NCBI RefSeq assembly: GCF_900169785.1
Contig: NZ_FWER01000017.1
Location: 11,195 to 59,046, forward strand
DNA length: 47,852 nucleotides
From: Rhizobium sullae
GTDB lineage: Bacteria; Pseudomonadota; Alphaproteobacteria; Rhizobiales; Rhizobiaceae
Direction of reading: 5' to 3'
Below the pieces are notes generated by a model that saw only the letters and a program-made list of their open reading frames with translations, was not told the DNA's origin and searched no databases. Of the stretch, positions 8,960 through 19,251 are shown piece by piece. Numbering within the stretch: position 1 is the first letter of the stretch; each line of letters starts with the position of its first letter. The position numbers and the translations under genes were made by a program.

Positions 8960-11047
8960 ATGAGAAATTTTCGCAAAATTGGCATTCTTGCCGGGCTGGC
9001 GCTGAGCGTCTCGGCCGCAGCCTTGAATGCATACGCATCCGAACCGACCATTCCGCCGGAGCCGGCGCCGTTTCCAGCTGAAGGCAAGATCAAGTACGTG
9101 GCCCGCGACTCCATTTTGGAGTTCAAGGCGCTGCCGGAATATAATGAGCCGGACTGGGTCAAGGCGAATTTCGTCGATACCGGCAAGCTGCCGTCGATCA
9201 AGGACCGGCTTCCGAAGGAGCCGCTGGTTTTCAAGACCGAGAACATGCCGGACGGCATCGGCGCGTACGGCGATACAATGCGCCATGTCATCGGCGGGCG
9301 CCCTGAAGGCTGGAATTATGGCGCCGGGCAGACGCAGGGCTGGGGCGGCATTGATATCGGCCTTTCGGAATGCCTGACGCGCACTGCACCGCTCTTCCAG
9401 GTGGAGGCCAAGGATACCGAACCGCTTCCGAACCTTGCCAAGAGCTGGGAATGGTCCGAGGACGGCCATAAGCTCACCATGCACCTGATCGAAGGCGCGA
9501 AATGGTCGGACGGCGCCCCCTTCGGTGCCGACGACATCATGTTCTACTGGGAAGACGAGGTCATCGACCCGAACGTCTCGCCGCTTGGCGGGGGCGCATC
9601 ACCGGAAGCCTTTGGTACGGGCACGACACTGAAGAAGATCGATGACCATACTGTCGAATGGACGTTCAAGGAGGCCTTCCCAAAACAATATCTCTACACG
9701 ATGGCCTATCCCAATTTCTGCCCGGGTCCATCGCATATCCTCAAGCCCCAGCATCCGAAATATTCAAAGAATACTTACGACCAGTTCAAGAATGCCTTCC
9801 CGCCGGAATATATGAACATGCCGGTGATGGGGGCTTGGGTGCCGGTCGAATACCGGCCGGACGACATCATCGTCATGCGCCGGAATCCATACTATTGGAA
9901 GGTCGATGAGAAGGGCAATCAGCTGCCCTACCTCAACGAACTGCACTACAAGCTTTCGACTTGGGCAGACCGTGACGTTCAGGCGGTTGCCGGATCGGGC
10001 GACTTCTCGAACCTCGAGCAGCCGGAAAATTTCGTCGCTTCGCTGAAGCGCGCTGCCGAAAAGACGGCACCTGCCCGTCTCGCCTTCGGTCCCCGCCTGA
10101 TCGGGTATAACCTGCGCATGAATTTTTCGGCCAACGGCTGGGGCGATCCGGACGGGCGCGGCCAGGCGATCCGCGAGCTGAACCGCAACGAGGATTTCCG
10201 CAAGGCTGTCACCATGGCCTTCGATCGCAAAGCCATCGGCGACTCGCTCGTTAAGGGGCCGTTCACGGCCATTTACCCCGGCGGCTTGTCGTCCGGTACG
10301 AGTTTCTATGACCGGCAATCGACCGTCGCTTATCCATACGACCTTGAAGGCGCGAAGGCCGGGCTTGCAAAGGCGGGCCTGAAAGACACCGATGGCGACG
10401 GCTTCGTGAATTTCCCGGCCGGACAGGCGGGCGGAAAGAACGTCGAGATCGTGCTGCTCGTCAACAACGGCTATGCCACCGACAAGAGTCTTGCCGAAGG
10501 CGTCGTCGGCCAGATGGAGAAGCTTGGCCTCAAGATCATCATCAACGCACTCGACGGACCGAAGCGCGATGATGCACACTATGCCGGCCGCTTCGACTGG
10601 CTGATCCAGCGCAACACCACGGAACTGGCTTCGGTCGTGCAAAACACCGAGCAGCTCGCGCCTGTCGGCCCGCGTACCAGTTGGCACCACCGTGCCGGCA
10701 AGGACGACCAGCTTGATCTGATGCCCTTTGAAAAGGAGCTTGTCGATATCGTCAACAAATTCAGGACAAGCCAGAACAATGACGAGCGTGTCAGCCTGAT
10801 GAAAGAGTATCAGAAGATCTCGACGGAGCACGTAAATACTGTCGGCCTCACGGAGTATCCAGGGGCACTCATCATCAACAAGCGCTTCTCGAACATCCCG
10901 CAGGGCACGCCGATCTTCATGTTCAACTGGGCTGAAGATTCTGTCATCCGCGAGCGCCTGTGGGTGGCTGCCGACAAGCAGCAGAAATATGAACTTTTCC
11001 CCGAGCAACTTCCCGGCAAGCCGGGAGAGAAGGGTCCGTTGAACTAG
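8960..11047 (+). CDS. Periplasmic binding protein of a dipeptide/oligosaccharide ABC importer (AgpA-like)
   Basis: SBP_bac_5 family extracellular binding protein, 695 aa, longer than typical DppA/OppA (about 530-560). A signal peptide is evident (MRNFRKIGILAGLALSVSAAALNAYA, cleavage near 26). The ATG at 8960 follows GGGAGAGACG. The mature N-terminus has an extra domain before the classical part, where LTMHLIEGAKWSDGAPFGA matches the family signature. Long members of this family include AgpA of S. meliloti, which binds alpha-galactosides despite the oligopeptide-type fold. Flanking GH4 alpha-galactosidases support that role here. Ligand is inferred, not shown. Confidence 0.9.
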   Translation: MRNFRKIGILAGLALSVSAAALNAYASEPTIPPEPAPFPAEGKIKYVARDSILEFKALPEYNEPDWVKANFVDTGKLPSIKDRLPKEPLVFKTENMPDGIGAYGDTMRHVIGGRPEGWNYGAGQTQGWGGIDIGLSECLTRTAPLFQVEAKDTEPLPNLAKSWEWSEDGHKLTMHLIEGAKWSDGAPFGADDIMFYWEDEVIDPNVSPLGGGASPEAFGTGTTLKKIDDHTVEWTFKEAFPKQYLYTMAYPNFCPGPSHILKPQHPKYSKNTYDQFKNAFPPEYMNMPVMGAWVPVEYRPDDIIVMRRNPYYWKVDEKGNQLPYLNELHYKLSTWADRDVQAVAGSGDFSNLEQPENFVASLKRAAEKTAPARLAFGPRLIGYNLRMNFSANGWGDPDGRGQAIRELNRNEDFRKAVTMAFDRKAIGDSLVKGPFTAIYPGGLSSGTSFYDRQSTVAYPYDLEGAKAGLAKAGLKDTDGDGFVNFPAGQAGGKNVEIVLLVNNGYATDKSLAEGVVGQMEKLGLKIIINALDGPKRDDAHYAGRFDWLIQRNTTELASVVQNTEQLAPVGPRTSWHHRAGKDDQLDLMPFEKELVDIVNKFRTSQNNDERVSLMKEYQKISTEHVNTVGLTEYPGALIINKRFSNIPQGTPIFMFNWAEDSVIRERLWVAADKQQKYELFPEQLPGKPGEKGPLN

Positions 11048-11072
11048 AGCTCCCTCCCAAATGAAGTGAGCA

Positions 11073-11099
11073 TCCGGCCGCGCGTGGTGCGCGGCCGGA
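11073..11099 (+). terminator. Intercistronic GC hairpin after the binding-protein gene
   Basis: An 11-bp perfect stem (TCCGGCCGCGC, 11073-11083, pairing with 11089-11099) with a 5-nt loop lies 26 nt after the binding-protein stop and before the first permease. There is no T-run, so it more likely protects the upstream mRNA 3' end, or partly terminates, giving excess binding protein over permease. Confidence 0.6.
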
Positions 11100-11163
11100 C
11101 ATAACCAACAAGCCGGCCGCGCTGACGAAGAGCGACTGGCGGCAAGGAGAAGCGAACCGTCCG

Positions 11164-12171
11164 ATGTTACGATTCCTGCTCATGCGCACAGCCTCTGCGG
11201 TTCCCGTGCTTTTCATCCTGAGCGTGGTGACCTTTGCCATCATCCAGGCGCCGCCCGGCGATTACGCCGATTACATTCGATCCCAGCTGATCAACCAGAG
11301 CGGCGCGTCCTTCGCGCAAGCGGAAGCGCAGGCGCAGGCCTACCGCGTCGAGCATGGCCTCGATCAACCGATGGTCATCCAGTACTTCAACTGGATCGGT
11401 GGCATCGTCACCCGCGGCGATTTCGGCTACAGCATGTACTACAACAAGCCAGTTTCCGACGTCGTCGGCGAGCGCCTGCCACGCACGCTGCTCCTGGCCC
11501 TCGTCTGCCATCTCTTCGCTTCCGTGCTCGGCATCGGCTTCGGCATCTGGGCGGCAACACGCCAGTATACCTGGATCGACAGCCTTCTTTCCGGCATTTC
11601 CTTTCTCGGCATGACGGTGCCGCGCTTTCTGATGGCACTGATCATCGTCTACCTGCTGGTGTTCCAATTCAACATTTCTGAGATCGGCAGCTTCTTCTCG
11701 CCGCAGTATGGCGGCGCGCCATGGTCGTGGGCGAAGTTCGTCGACCTCGTCAGCCATGTCTGGCCGGTCGTGGCGATCGCGACGTTCGGGGGTCTTGCCT
11801 ACAATATGCGCGTCATGCGCGGCAATCTCCTCGACACGCTGAACGCGCAGTATGTCGAGACCGCCAAGGCGAAAGGCTTGACCGGGAGCGCGGTCGTCAT
11901 GCGCCATGCCGTGCCCAACGCGCTGCATCCGCTGGTCATGTATCAGGGCGTCGTGCTTCCCTACATGCTAACCGGAGAAATCGAGACGGCGATCATTTTC
12001 GCCCTGCCGACCGTAGGCCCCGCCATTGTCGGCTCGATGGCCATCGGTGACGTCTACGTCACCGCGACCTTCATGTTGGTGCTGTCGGCGACGCTGATCG
12101 TCGGCAACATAATTGCCGATATGTTGCTTGCCATGCTGGACCCGCGCGTCCGCCAGTATGGAGGAGCCTGA
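11164..12171 (+). CDS. ABC transporter permease (DppB/OppB type)
   Basis: Inner-membrane permease of 335 aa, normal for the DppB/OppB family. It opens with the typical FLLMRTASAVPVLFILSVVTF first helix, has a periplasmic loop to residue 90, then five more membrane segments. The coupling-loop signature AKAKGLTGSAVVMRHAVPNAL is visible around residues 235-260. The ATG at 11164 is preceded by AAGGAG about 12 nt upstream. The stop is separated by one base from the next start, so the permeases are translationally coupled. Together with 12173-13306 it forms the membrane channel of the presumed alpha-galactoside importer. Confidence 0.93.
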   Translation: MLRFLLMRTASAVPVLFILSVVTFAIIQAPPGDYADYIRSQLINQSGASFAQAEAQAQAYRVEHGLDQPMVIQYFNWIGGIVTRGDFGYSMYYNKPVSDVVGERLPRTLLLALVCHLFASVLGIGFGIWAATRQYTWIDSLLSGISFLGMTVPRFLMALIIVYLLVFQFNISEIGSFFSPQYGGAPWSWAKFVDLVSHVWPVVAIATFGGLAYNMRVMRGNLLDTLNAQYVETAKAKGLTGSAVVMRHAVPNALHPLVMYQGVVLPYMLTGEIETAIIFALPTVGPAIVGSMAIGDVYVTATFMLVLSATLIVGNIIADMLLAMLDPRVRQYGGA

Positions 12172-12172
12172 C

Positions 12173-13306
12173 ATGTTCGCCTTCGACTCCTCCCTTCCTC
12201 CGCCACATGAAGAATCCGTCAAGAAGCCGCCGCATGGCAACGAAAGCTATATCGCGCTCGTCTGGCGCCGCCTGAAGCGCTCCTGGACGGGCATGATGGG
12301 CCTCATCCTCGTCGGTCTGCTGATCATCATGGCTGTCTTTGCGGATTTCTTCGCGCCGATGGACCCAAAGGCAACCGATGTCGGTTTTGCGCCACCGCAG
12401 GTCATGAGCTTCCACGACAAGGACGGCAATTTCGTCTTCCGGCCGCGCGTCTATGCGCTCGCCGATTCAGACGAGCTCGACCCCGTCACGTTCCAGCCAA
12501 TCGTTGGTCCGGATTATGACAATCCGCGCTACCTCGGCTTCTTCGTGAAGGGGGCGGGCTACAAGCTTTTCGGCCTCATTCCGGCCAACCGGCATTTCTT
12601 CGGTTCGACAGATGGTCAGTCGGTGCATTTTCTGGGTACCGACAAATTTGGACGCGACGTGCTTTCGCGCGCAATCATCGGCTCGCGCATTTCGCTGGTG
12701 ATCGCACTGACCGTCGTCTTCATCGTCACGATTGTGGGTACCACGGTCGGCATGGTCTCCGGCTACTTCGGCGGTACCTTCGATGTCTGGGTCCAGCGGT
12801 TCGTTGAGCTGGTGCTCGCCTTCCCGCAATTGCCGCTCTATCTGGCGCTGACGTCGCTGATCCCTGTCACGGCTCCGACGAACGTCTTCCTTGCCTTCGT
12901 CATCATCGTCATGTCGGCACTCGGCTGGGCGCAGATGTCGCGCGAAGTTCGCGGCAAGACGCTGGCTCTGGCGCGCATCGATTATGTGCGGGCGGCGATG
13001 GCTGTCGGCGCGACCGACCGGCGTATCATCTTCCAGCACATTTTCCCGAATGTCATGAGCCACGTGATCGTATCGGTGACCCTGCACATTCCGAGCGTCG
13101 TGCTGCTTGAATCCTTCCTCGGGTTCTTAGGCTTTGCCGTAAAGCCGCCACTGATCTCCTGGGGCCTGATGCTGCAGGATACGGCGAACTATTCCGTTAT
13201 CGGCACCTATCCCTGGATCCTCGCTCCCGTCGGCTTCGTGCTTGTGACCGTCTTTGCCTTCAATGCGCTGGGCGACGGTCTGCGCGACGCAGTCGATCCT
13301 TACTGA
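12173..13306 (+). CDS. ABC transporter permease (DppC/OppC type)
   Basis: Second permease of the importer, 377 aa. Start ATG 12173 is chosen because GGAGGAG lies 6 nt before it and it sits one base after the previous stop. Seen: an N-terminal cytoplasmic segment, a first helix (GMMGLILVGLLIIMAVFADFF), and a long periplasmic region of about 110 residues (roughly 65-175) before the other helices. That region is larger than in E. coli DppC (300 aa) and matches the AgpC-like subgroup. The family motif LGTDKFGRDVLSR precedes helix 2, and the coupling loop ALARIDYVRAAMAVGATDRR is near residues 265-285. Confidence 0.92.
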   Translation: MFAFDSSLPPPHEESVKKPPHGNESYIALVWRRLKRSWTGMMGLILVGLLIIMAVFADFFAPMDPKATDVGFAPPQVMSFHDKDGNFVFRPRVYALADSDELDPVTFQPIVGPDYDNPRYLGFFVKGAGYKLFGLIPANRHFFGSTDGQSVHFLGTDKFGRDVLSRAIIGSRISLVIALTVVFIVTIVGTTVGMVSGYFGGTFDVWVQRFVELVLAFPQLPLYLALTSLIPVTAPTNVFLAFVIIVMSALGWAQMSREVRGKTLALARIDYVRAAMAVGATDRRIIFQHIFPNVMSHVIVSVTLHIPSVVLLESFLGFLGFAVKPPLISWGLMLQDTANYSVIGTYPWILAPVGFVLVTVFAFNALGDGLRDAVDPY

Positions 13307-13316
13307 GGTGATGAAG

Positions 13317-14984
<1,668 letters not shown>

Positions 14985-15006
14985 TTGCTGAATGCCGGAG
15001 GTTATA

Positions 15007-16377
15007 ATGGCACGAAATCCCAAGATCACGTTTATTGGAGCAGGCTCCACCGTCTTCATGAAAAACATCGTCGGCGACGTTTTGCAGCGCCCGGCGCTGT
15101 CGGGTGCTACGATCGCGCTGATGGACATCAATCCGCAGCGGCTTGAAGAAAGCGCCATCGTCGTCAACAAGCTGATTTCGACGCTCGGTGTCAAAGCCAA
15201 GGCCGAGACCTATTCCGACCAGCGCAAGGCGCTTTCGGGCGCCGACTTCGTCGTCGTCGCCTTCCAGATTGGCGGCTATGAGCCCTGCACGGTCACCGAT
15301 TTCGAAGTGCCTAAGAAATACGGTCTGCGCCAGACCATTGCCGACACGCTCGGCGTCGGCGGCATCATGCGGGGCCTCAGAACAGTCCCGCATCTCTGGA
15401 AGATTTGCGAGGACATGCTCGCCGTCTGCCCGGATGCGATCATGCTGCAATATGTAAATCCCATGGCCATCAACACCTGGGCAATTGCGGAAAAGTATCC
15501 GGCGATCAAGCAGGTCGGCCTCTGCCACTCGGTGCAGGGCACGGCGATGGAACTGGCACACGACCTCGACATTCCCTACGAGGAAATCCGCTACCGCTCG
15601 GCCGGCATCAACCACATGGCCTTTTATCTGACGTTCGAGCACCGCCAGCCGGACGGATCCTACAAGAACCTCTATCCCGATCTTGTTCGCGCCTATCGTG
15701 AAGGCCGGGCCCCGAAGCCTGGCTGGAACCCGCGCTGCCCGAACAAGGTGCGCTACGAGATGCTGACGCGCCTCGGCTATTTCGTCACGGAAAGTTCGGA
15801 GCACTTTGCCGAATACACGCCCTACTTCATCAAGGAGGGCCGTGAGGACCTGATCGAGAAGTTCGGCATTCCGCTCGACGAATATCCGAAGCGCTGCATC
15901 GAGCAGATCGAACGCTGGAAAGGCCAAGCGGAAGCCTACCGATCGGCTGAGAAAATCGAGGTCGCGCAATCGAAGGAATATGCCTCGTCCATCATGAACT
16001 CGGTCTGGACCGGCGAGCCGTCCGTCATCTACGGCAACGTCCGCAACAACGGCTGCATCACCTCGCTGCCTGCAAGTTGTGCCGCCGAAGTGCCCTGCCT
16101 GATCGACGCCTCAGGCATCCAGCCGACCTTCATCGGCGACCTGCCGCCGCAGCTGACGGCGCTGATCCGCACCAACGTCAATGTTCAAGAACTGACCGTC
16201 CAGGCGCTGATGACGGAGAACCGCGAGCACATCTATCACGCCGCGATGATGGACCCGCACACGGCGGCCGAGCTCGACCTCGACCAGATCTGGTCGCTCG
16301 TTGACGACCTTTTGGCGGCCCATGGCGACTGGCTGCCGGCTTGGGCGCGCACGGGCAGGAAGGTACAGGCAGCTTAA
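15007..16377 (+). CDS. melA: Alpha-galactosidase MelA (GH4)
   Basis: NAD- and Mn2+-dependent alpha-galactosidase, 456 aa, same length class as E. coli MelA. Start ATG 15007 follows a perfect GGAGGT. Seen: the dinucleotide motif FIGAGSTVF (9-17), the MelA-specific block AFQIGGYEPCTVTDFEV (85-101), ADTLGVGGIMR, VNPMAINTWA, and the metal ligands C173 (GLCHSVQGTA) and H203 (AGINHMAFYL). Downstream blocks such as YFVTESSEHFAEYTP and WTGEPSVIYGNVRNN match the melibiase subfamily closely. It is the last gene of the importer operon, so it should split melibiose/raffinose-type sugars in the cytoplasm after uptake. Confidence 0.95.
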   Translation: MARNPKITFIGAGSTVFMKNIVGDVLQRPALSGATIALMDINPQRLEESAIVVNKLISTLGVKAKAETYSDQRKALSGADFVVVAFQIGGYEPCTVTDFEVPKKYGLRQTIADTLGVGGIMRGLRTVPHLWKICEDMLAVCPDAIMLQYVNPMAINTWAIAEKYPAIKQVGLCHSVQGTAMELAHDLDIPYEEIRYRSAGINHMAFYLTFEHRQPDGSYKNLYPDLVRAYREGRAPKPGWNPRCPNKVRYEMLTRLGYFVTESSEHFAEYTPYFIKEGREDLIEKFGIPLDEYPKRCIEQIERWKGQAEAYRSAEKIEVAQSKEYASSIMNSVWTGEPSVIYGNVRNNGCITSLPASCAAEVPCLIDASGIQPTFIGDLPPQLTALIRTNVNVQELTVQALMTENREHIYHAAMMDPHTAAELDLDQIWSLVDDLLAAHGDWLPAWARTGRKVQAA

Positions 16378-16387
16378 CGCTGCAAAA

Positions 16388-16415
16388 GCAGCGGTGGCGC
16401 AGGGCTCACCGCTGC
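16388..16415 (+). terminator. Hairpin after melA, candidate terminator
   Basis: A 9-bp stem GCAGCGGTG/CACCGCTGC with a 10-nt loop lies 11 nt after the melA stop. A competing smaller hairpin with an AAAA loop precedes it. There is no T-run, so termination is uncertain. Confidence 0.4.
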
Positions 16416-16581
16416 GGATGGCGTTCACAGGCCCTTCACGCCCTGACTGGGCAATGAAAGTACGACGCCGCCAGCCGGATTTTGCCTTTGCCTTATATTC
16501 AGAAACGTCTATTTATGTCGGCGCAAAATGCGATTTGCCGGACGAAAGTGCGGCAGGGTTAAATGATCAAAGGAAGACGCT

Positions 16582-16788
16582 ATGGCGACCGGTACGGTAA
16601 AATGGTTCAATGCAACGAAGGGCTTTGGTTTCATCCAGCCGGACGACGGAAGCGCTGACGTCTTCGTCCACATTTCCGCGGTCGAGCGGGCTGGTATGCG
16701 TGGCCTCAACGACGGCCAGAAGATCACCTACGAGCTGGTCAAGGACCGCAAGTCCGGCAAGATGTCGGCGGACAATCTGCAGGCCTGA
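16582..16788 (+). CDS. Cold-shock domain protein (CspA family)
   Basis: Single-stranded nucleic-acid binding protein of 68 aa, the normal size. It has the TGTVKWFNATKGFGFI start, RNP1 (KGFGFI) and RNP2 (VFVHIS) motifs and the usual GLNDGQKITYELV region. It likely acts as an RNA chaperone. A leader of about 165 bases without a gene (16416-16581) precedes it, as is common for csp mRNAs whose 5' leaders fold; the bases ATCAAAGGAAG before the ATG provide the ribosome-binding site. It has its own terminator and appears monocistronic and unrelated to the sugar genes. Confidence 0.95.
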   Translation: MATGTVKWFNATKGFGFIQPDDGSADVFVHISAVERAGMRGLNDGQKITYELVKDRKSGKMSADNLQA

Positions 16789-16812
16789 GCCTGATTTCGA
16801 TGCGACAGTCGG

Positions 16813-16834
16813 AAGGCCGGGTTCGCCCGGCCTT
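16813..16834. terminator. Bidirectional terminator between csp and the ParE-like gene
   Basis: A 9-bp stem (AAGGCCGGG, 16813-16821, with 16826-16834) and a TTCG tetraloop, followed on the plus strand by TCGATTTC. It sits between convergent genes and can serve both, although the T-run is weak. Confidence 0.7.
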
Positions 16835-16840
16835 TCGATT

Positions 16841-17182
16841 TCAAATGTCTCGGGCATCCACGCCTTGTTGACTTCGCCGTCTGATGCGCAAAGCCGAAAT
16901 GTAGTTGTCGGGCGGCCATTGCTCCGCGCCATGCAAGACACGAATTAACTCGACATCGTCGGAAACCAGATAGACGACGATATACGGCGTTCCGGACACC
17001 ACCAGTTCCCTTGTTTCCGGCATTCGTCCGGCGCGGCCGGAGCGAGGAAAATCAGGTAACCGTTCGACCTGGCGCTCAATTTCATCCCACATATCGAGAG
17101 CTGCCGAAGGATTGTCCAAAGCAATGCGATCAACGATCCTGTCGAGATCAATGGCATAGGAATCACGCCTGATGATCCGCAT
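16841..17182 (-). CDS. ParE/RelE-superfamily toxin
   Basis: Plasmid-stabilisation type toxin, 113 aa (typical 90-105). It has the RelE/ParE fold pattern: a basic N-terminal strand-helix (RDSYAIDLDRIVDRIALDNPSAALDMWDEIE), an arginine-containing central strand (FPRSGRAGRMPETRELVVSGTPYIVVYLV) and the final VELIRVLHGAEQWP strand. ParE proteins target gyrase and RelE cleaves ribosome-bound mRNA; which applies cannot be decided here. The C-terminus is about 20 residues longer than usual (RIRRRSQQGVDARDI). ATG 17182 begins 4 nt after the antitoxin stop, the common antitoxin-first operon. Confidence 0.82.
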   Translation of the reverse strand: MRIIRRDSYAIDLDRIVDRIALDNPSAALDMWDEIERQVERLPDFPRSGRAGRMPETRELVVSGTPYIVVYLVSDDVELIRVLHGAEQWPPDNYISALRIRRRSQQGVDARDI

Positions 17183-17186
17183 CTAT

Positions 17187-17654
17187 TCAACGATCCTGCG
17201 CACCGATACGGCGCTGTAGGTCCGCTCGCCTCAGCCGCGACTTTTCCGCCCATTCGTCCTCGGAAATTGCACGGTTCGAACCATCCTCAATACCATCCAT
17301 CGCCTTTTGCACCTGGCTTCGGAACCATGCGTCGTGTTCGCCGGCCTCATGTAACTGGCGCTGACGTTCCGCTGTGTCGGGCCGCTTCCGCTCTACGGCG
17401 GCCGGATCATGTTCGGTCATGTCGATTTCGAACCGCGCAAGCCCGAGCTCGTCGCGAACATAAGCGGCAGCCGTGTTCAGATTCCGCCAGATGCGCATGC
17501 GGCGGGACCTTTGAGCGGCGACCGCTCTTTCATTTGCCCCATATTTTACAAGAACGGCAAACCCGCCGGGCTGGCCAAAAACGACGGCGCCGTTGAGTGC
17601 GTGAGCGATTGCGAGGTTTTTGACGGCCTTGCCATCGATAGTATCCGGCTGCAT
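17187..17654 (-). CDS. Antitoxin partner of the ParE-like toxin, unusual two-part form
   Basis: 155 aa from ATG 17654. The C-terminal part (about 110-155; HDAWFRSQVQKAMDG and an acidic/basic helix) resembles the toxin-binding tail of ParD/stability antitoxins. The N-terminal part (residues 1-75, MQPDTIDGKAVKNLAIAHAL) is not a ParD ribbon-helix-helix I recognise; it has a basic stretch AAQRSRRMRIW that could contact DNA. The frame is open to 17771 but those extra residues run toward IS debris and are unlikely. Upstream, ATGCG and CGCAT arms 13 nt apart (within about 17672-17696) could be an autoregulatory operator. Antitoxin role is inferred from position and the tail. Confidence 0.65.
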   Translation of the reverse strand: MQPDTIDGKAVKNLAIAHALNGAVVFGQPGGFAVLVKYGANERAVAAQRSRRMRIWRNLNTAAAYVRDELGLARFEIDMTEHDPAAVERKRPDTAERQRQLHEAGEHDAWFRSQVQKAMDGIEDGSNRAISEDEWAEKSRLRRADLQRRIGAQDR

Positions 17655-17796
17655 GGCAATCCCATCTGATAAAAGCGATGCGTTTATCCAATAGTCGCAT
17701 AATCTCACCATTCTAGCAACGACTTCGCCCCATTGCGGGGGACGATGCGGCATCGCGCCGCGTAATAGCATGGATCCCGCATCTGTATGTCTGCCC

Positions 17797-17973
17797 TGAC
17801 CGTACCTCTCGTTCGGCCGTCTCCGCTTTCAAAAGCTGCGACAGGATCGGAATAGCGGCTTCAAACACCGGCGATCCTTGCTCTGTCAACTCGCCGACGG
17901 CCTGGGCCATGCCGTGCATCTTCAACTGCCGCAGCATGATGACGATCGCGCCGATTGCCGGGTTATGACGCAT
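17797..17973 (-). pseudogene. istB relic (IS21-family helper ATPase, N-terminal fragment)
   Basis: The first 59 residues resemble IS21-family IstB up to the conserved LSQLLKAETAEREVRS helix, after which similarity stops and the frame runs into unrelated bases. Walker A and the whole AAA+ core are absent. Its start overlaps the istA relic end by 11 nt, as in intact IS21 elements. The break point (about 17797) marks the left limit of the IS debris. Confidence 0.75.
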
Positions 17974-18362
17974 GGCGAACCTCCGTCTTTCTCAAGGTAT
18001 CGTATCGGTCGACATTGGCCTTGGGTTCATTGGTGAGCGTCAGCGCCTGAGGTGCGTCGAGGGTTGGCGGCGTGAAGGATTTGCCGTCGACGAGGCGATG
18101 CAGCAGGTTCAGCACATGCGTCTTCGTCGAGACGCCGAACTTCAACGCCATGTCGACGACCGACAGGACGGCCTGCTCGTCGTGTTGAAGAACGAGTGCC
18201 AAGATATCGACCAACTCGCGGTCGCCGCCTGGCTTCTTGAGCAGGTATCGCTGCAGGTACGGAATGCGTCTGGAAGCTCGGCGAATGGAGCGCCATTACG
18301 AAGAGCGCCGGGCTTGCGCTGCACCACCGCCAGATAATGCCGACGAGTCGTAGATGGTCTGC
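17963..18362 (-). pseudogene. istA relic (IS21-family transposase, C-terminal fragment, frameshifted)
   Basis: Minus-strand pieces read RRHYLAVVQRKPGALRNGAPFAELPDAFRT in one frame, then LQRYLLKKPGGDRELVDILALVLQHDEQ through to the stop in another. These are consecutive parts of the IstA C-terminus, separated by a one-base loss near 18270. The integrase core with its DDE residues is missing. With the istB fragment this is a dead IS21-family element. No intact terminal repeats were found. Confidence 0.78.
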
Positions 18363-18507
18363 CCATCCTACTTGCGAACAGGGCGGGCCATACGTTTGGA
18401 ATGGCCCACCCTTCCGGGGACGGCGAGTATGATGTCCCTTCCATAATCAACAGCACTGGCCTTTTTGAAGAGACGTGAGAGCGCTGGCAGCCAGATAACC
18501 AGACCAA

Positions 18508-19233
18508 TTATCGCCCCGTGCTTTTTCGCCACTCCGCATAGTCGGCCTGAGCCTTGTCGGTAGTCGGCGGATAGAGGCCAATGACGGGAGCGCCGCCGAG
18601 GACCCGTTCCAATACAAAATCCTCGAAGCTTTCCATTCCGGTGCATTCCTCGGCAATTTCATCCGCCAGATGCGCGGGAATGACCATAACCCCGTCCCCA
18701 TCGCCCAACACCACGTCGCCAGGAAAGACCGGGGCGTCACCGCATGAGATGGGTACGTTGATATCAAGCGCCTCGTGCAGCGTCAGGTTCGTCGGCGCCG
18801 AGGGCCGCTGGTGATACGCTGGCATGTCCAGCCTGCCAATACCCTCGGCATCGCGAAAGCCCCCATCCGAGACGACGCCGGCGCAGCCACGCATCGCAAG
18901 TCGTGTTACAAGAATGGAGCCGGCTGATGCGGCCCGTGGGTCCTTGCGGCTGTCCATCACCAGCACATGCCCCGCCGGGCAGGTTTCCACCGCCACCCGC
19001 TGCGGATGGTCAGCGTTGCGGAATACTGTGATCTCGTTGCGGTCCTCCCGCGCCGGAATGTAGCGCAAGGTAAAAGCCTGGCCGACCATGTTGATGCCCT
19101 TCCACGAGACTGGATGGACGTTCTGGATGAACTGGTTACGCAGTCCCCGCTTGTATAGGGCCGTCGCCACCGAGGCTGTCGAGATTTTCATTAGCTTGGC
19201 GCGGGTTGCGTCGGAAAGGATGTAGTCAGACAT
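18508..19233 (-). CDS. RraA-like / HMG aldolase family protein
   Basis: 241-aa member of the RraA/4-hydroxy-4-methyl-2-oxoglutarate aldolase family. The family's metal-dependent aldolase/decarboxylase signature is present: a glycine-containing loop around 104-106 followed by GVVSDGGFRD with R127 and D128. In family members this pattern supports retro-aldol cleavage or oxaloacetate decarboxylation rather than RNase E control. ATG 19233 follows GGAGG at 5 nt. It is the last gene of the sugar-acid operon, 18 nt after the dehydratase. A likely role is cleavage or decarboxylation of a 2-oxo acid made from the imported substrate; the exact substrate is unknown. Confidence 0.85.
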   Translation of the reverse strand: MSDYILSDATRAKLMKISTASVATALYKRGLRNQFIQNVHPVSWKGINMVGQAFTLRYIPAREDRNEITVFRNADHPQRVAVETCPAGHVLVMDSRKDPRAASAGSILVTRLAMRGCAGVVSDGGFRDAEGIGRLDMPAYHQRPSAPTNLTLHEALDINVPISCGDAPVFPGDVVLGDGDGVMVIPAHLADEIAEECTGMESFEDFVLERVLGGAPVIGLYPPTTDKAQADYAEWRKSTGR

Positions 19234-19251
19234 GGAAGCCTCCGGATTTTG

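Noticed and set aside
9764..11008. 414-codon minus-strand open frame
   Set aside because: Antisense to the 695-aa binding protein; no recognisable domain.
12467..13087. 206-codon minus-strand frame rich in Asp/Arg/His
   Set aside because: Antisense to the DppC-type permease; composition is the mirror of membrane-helix codons.
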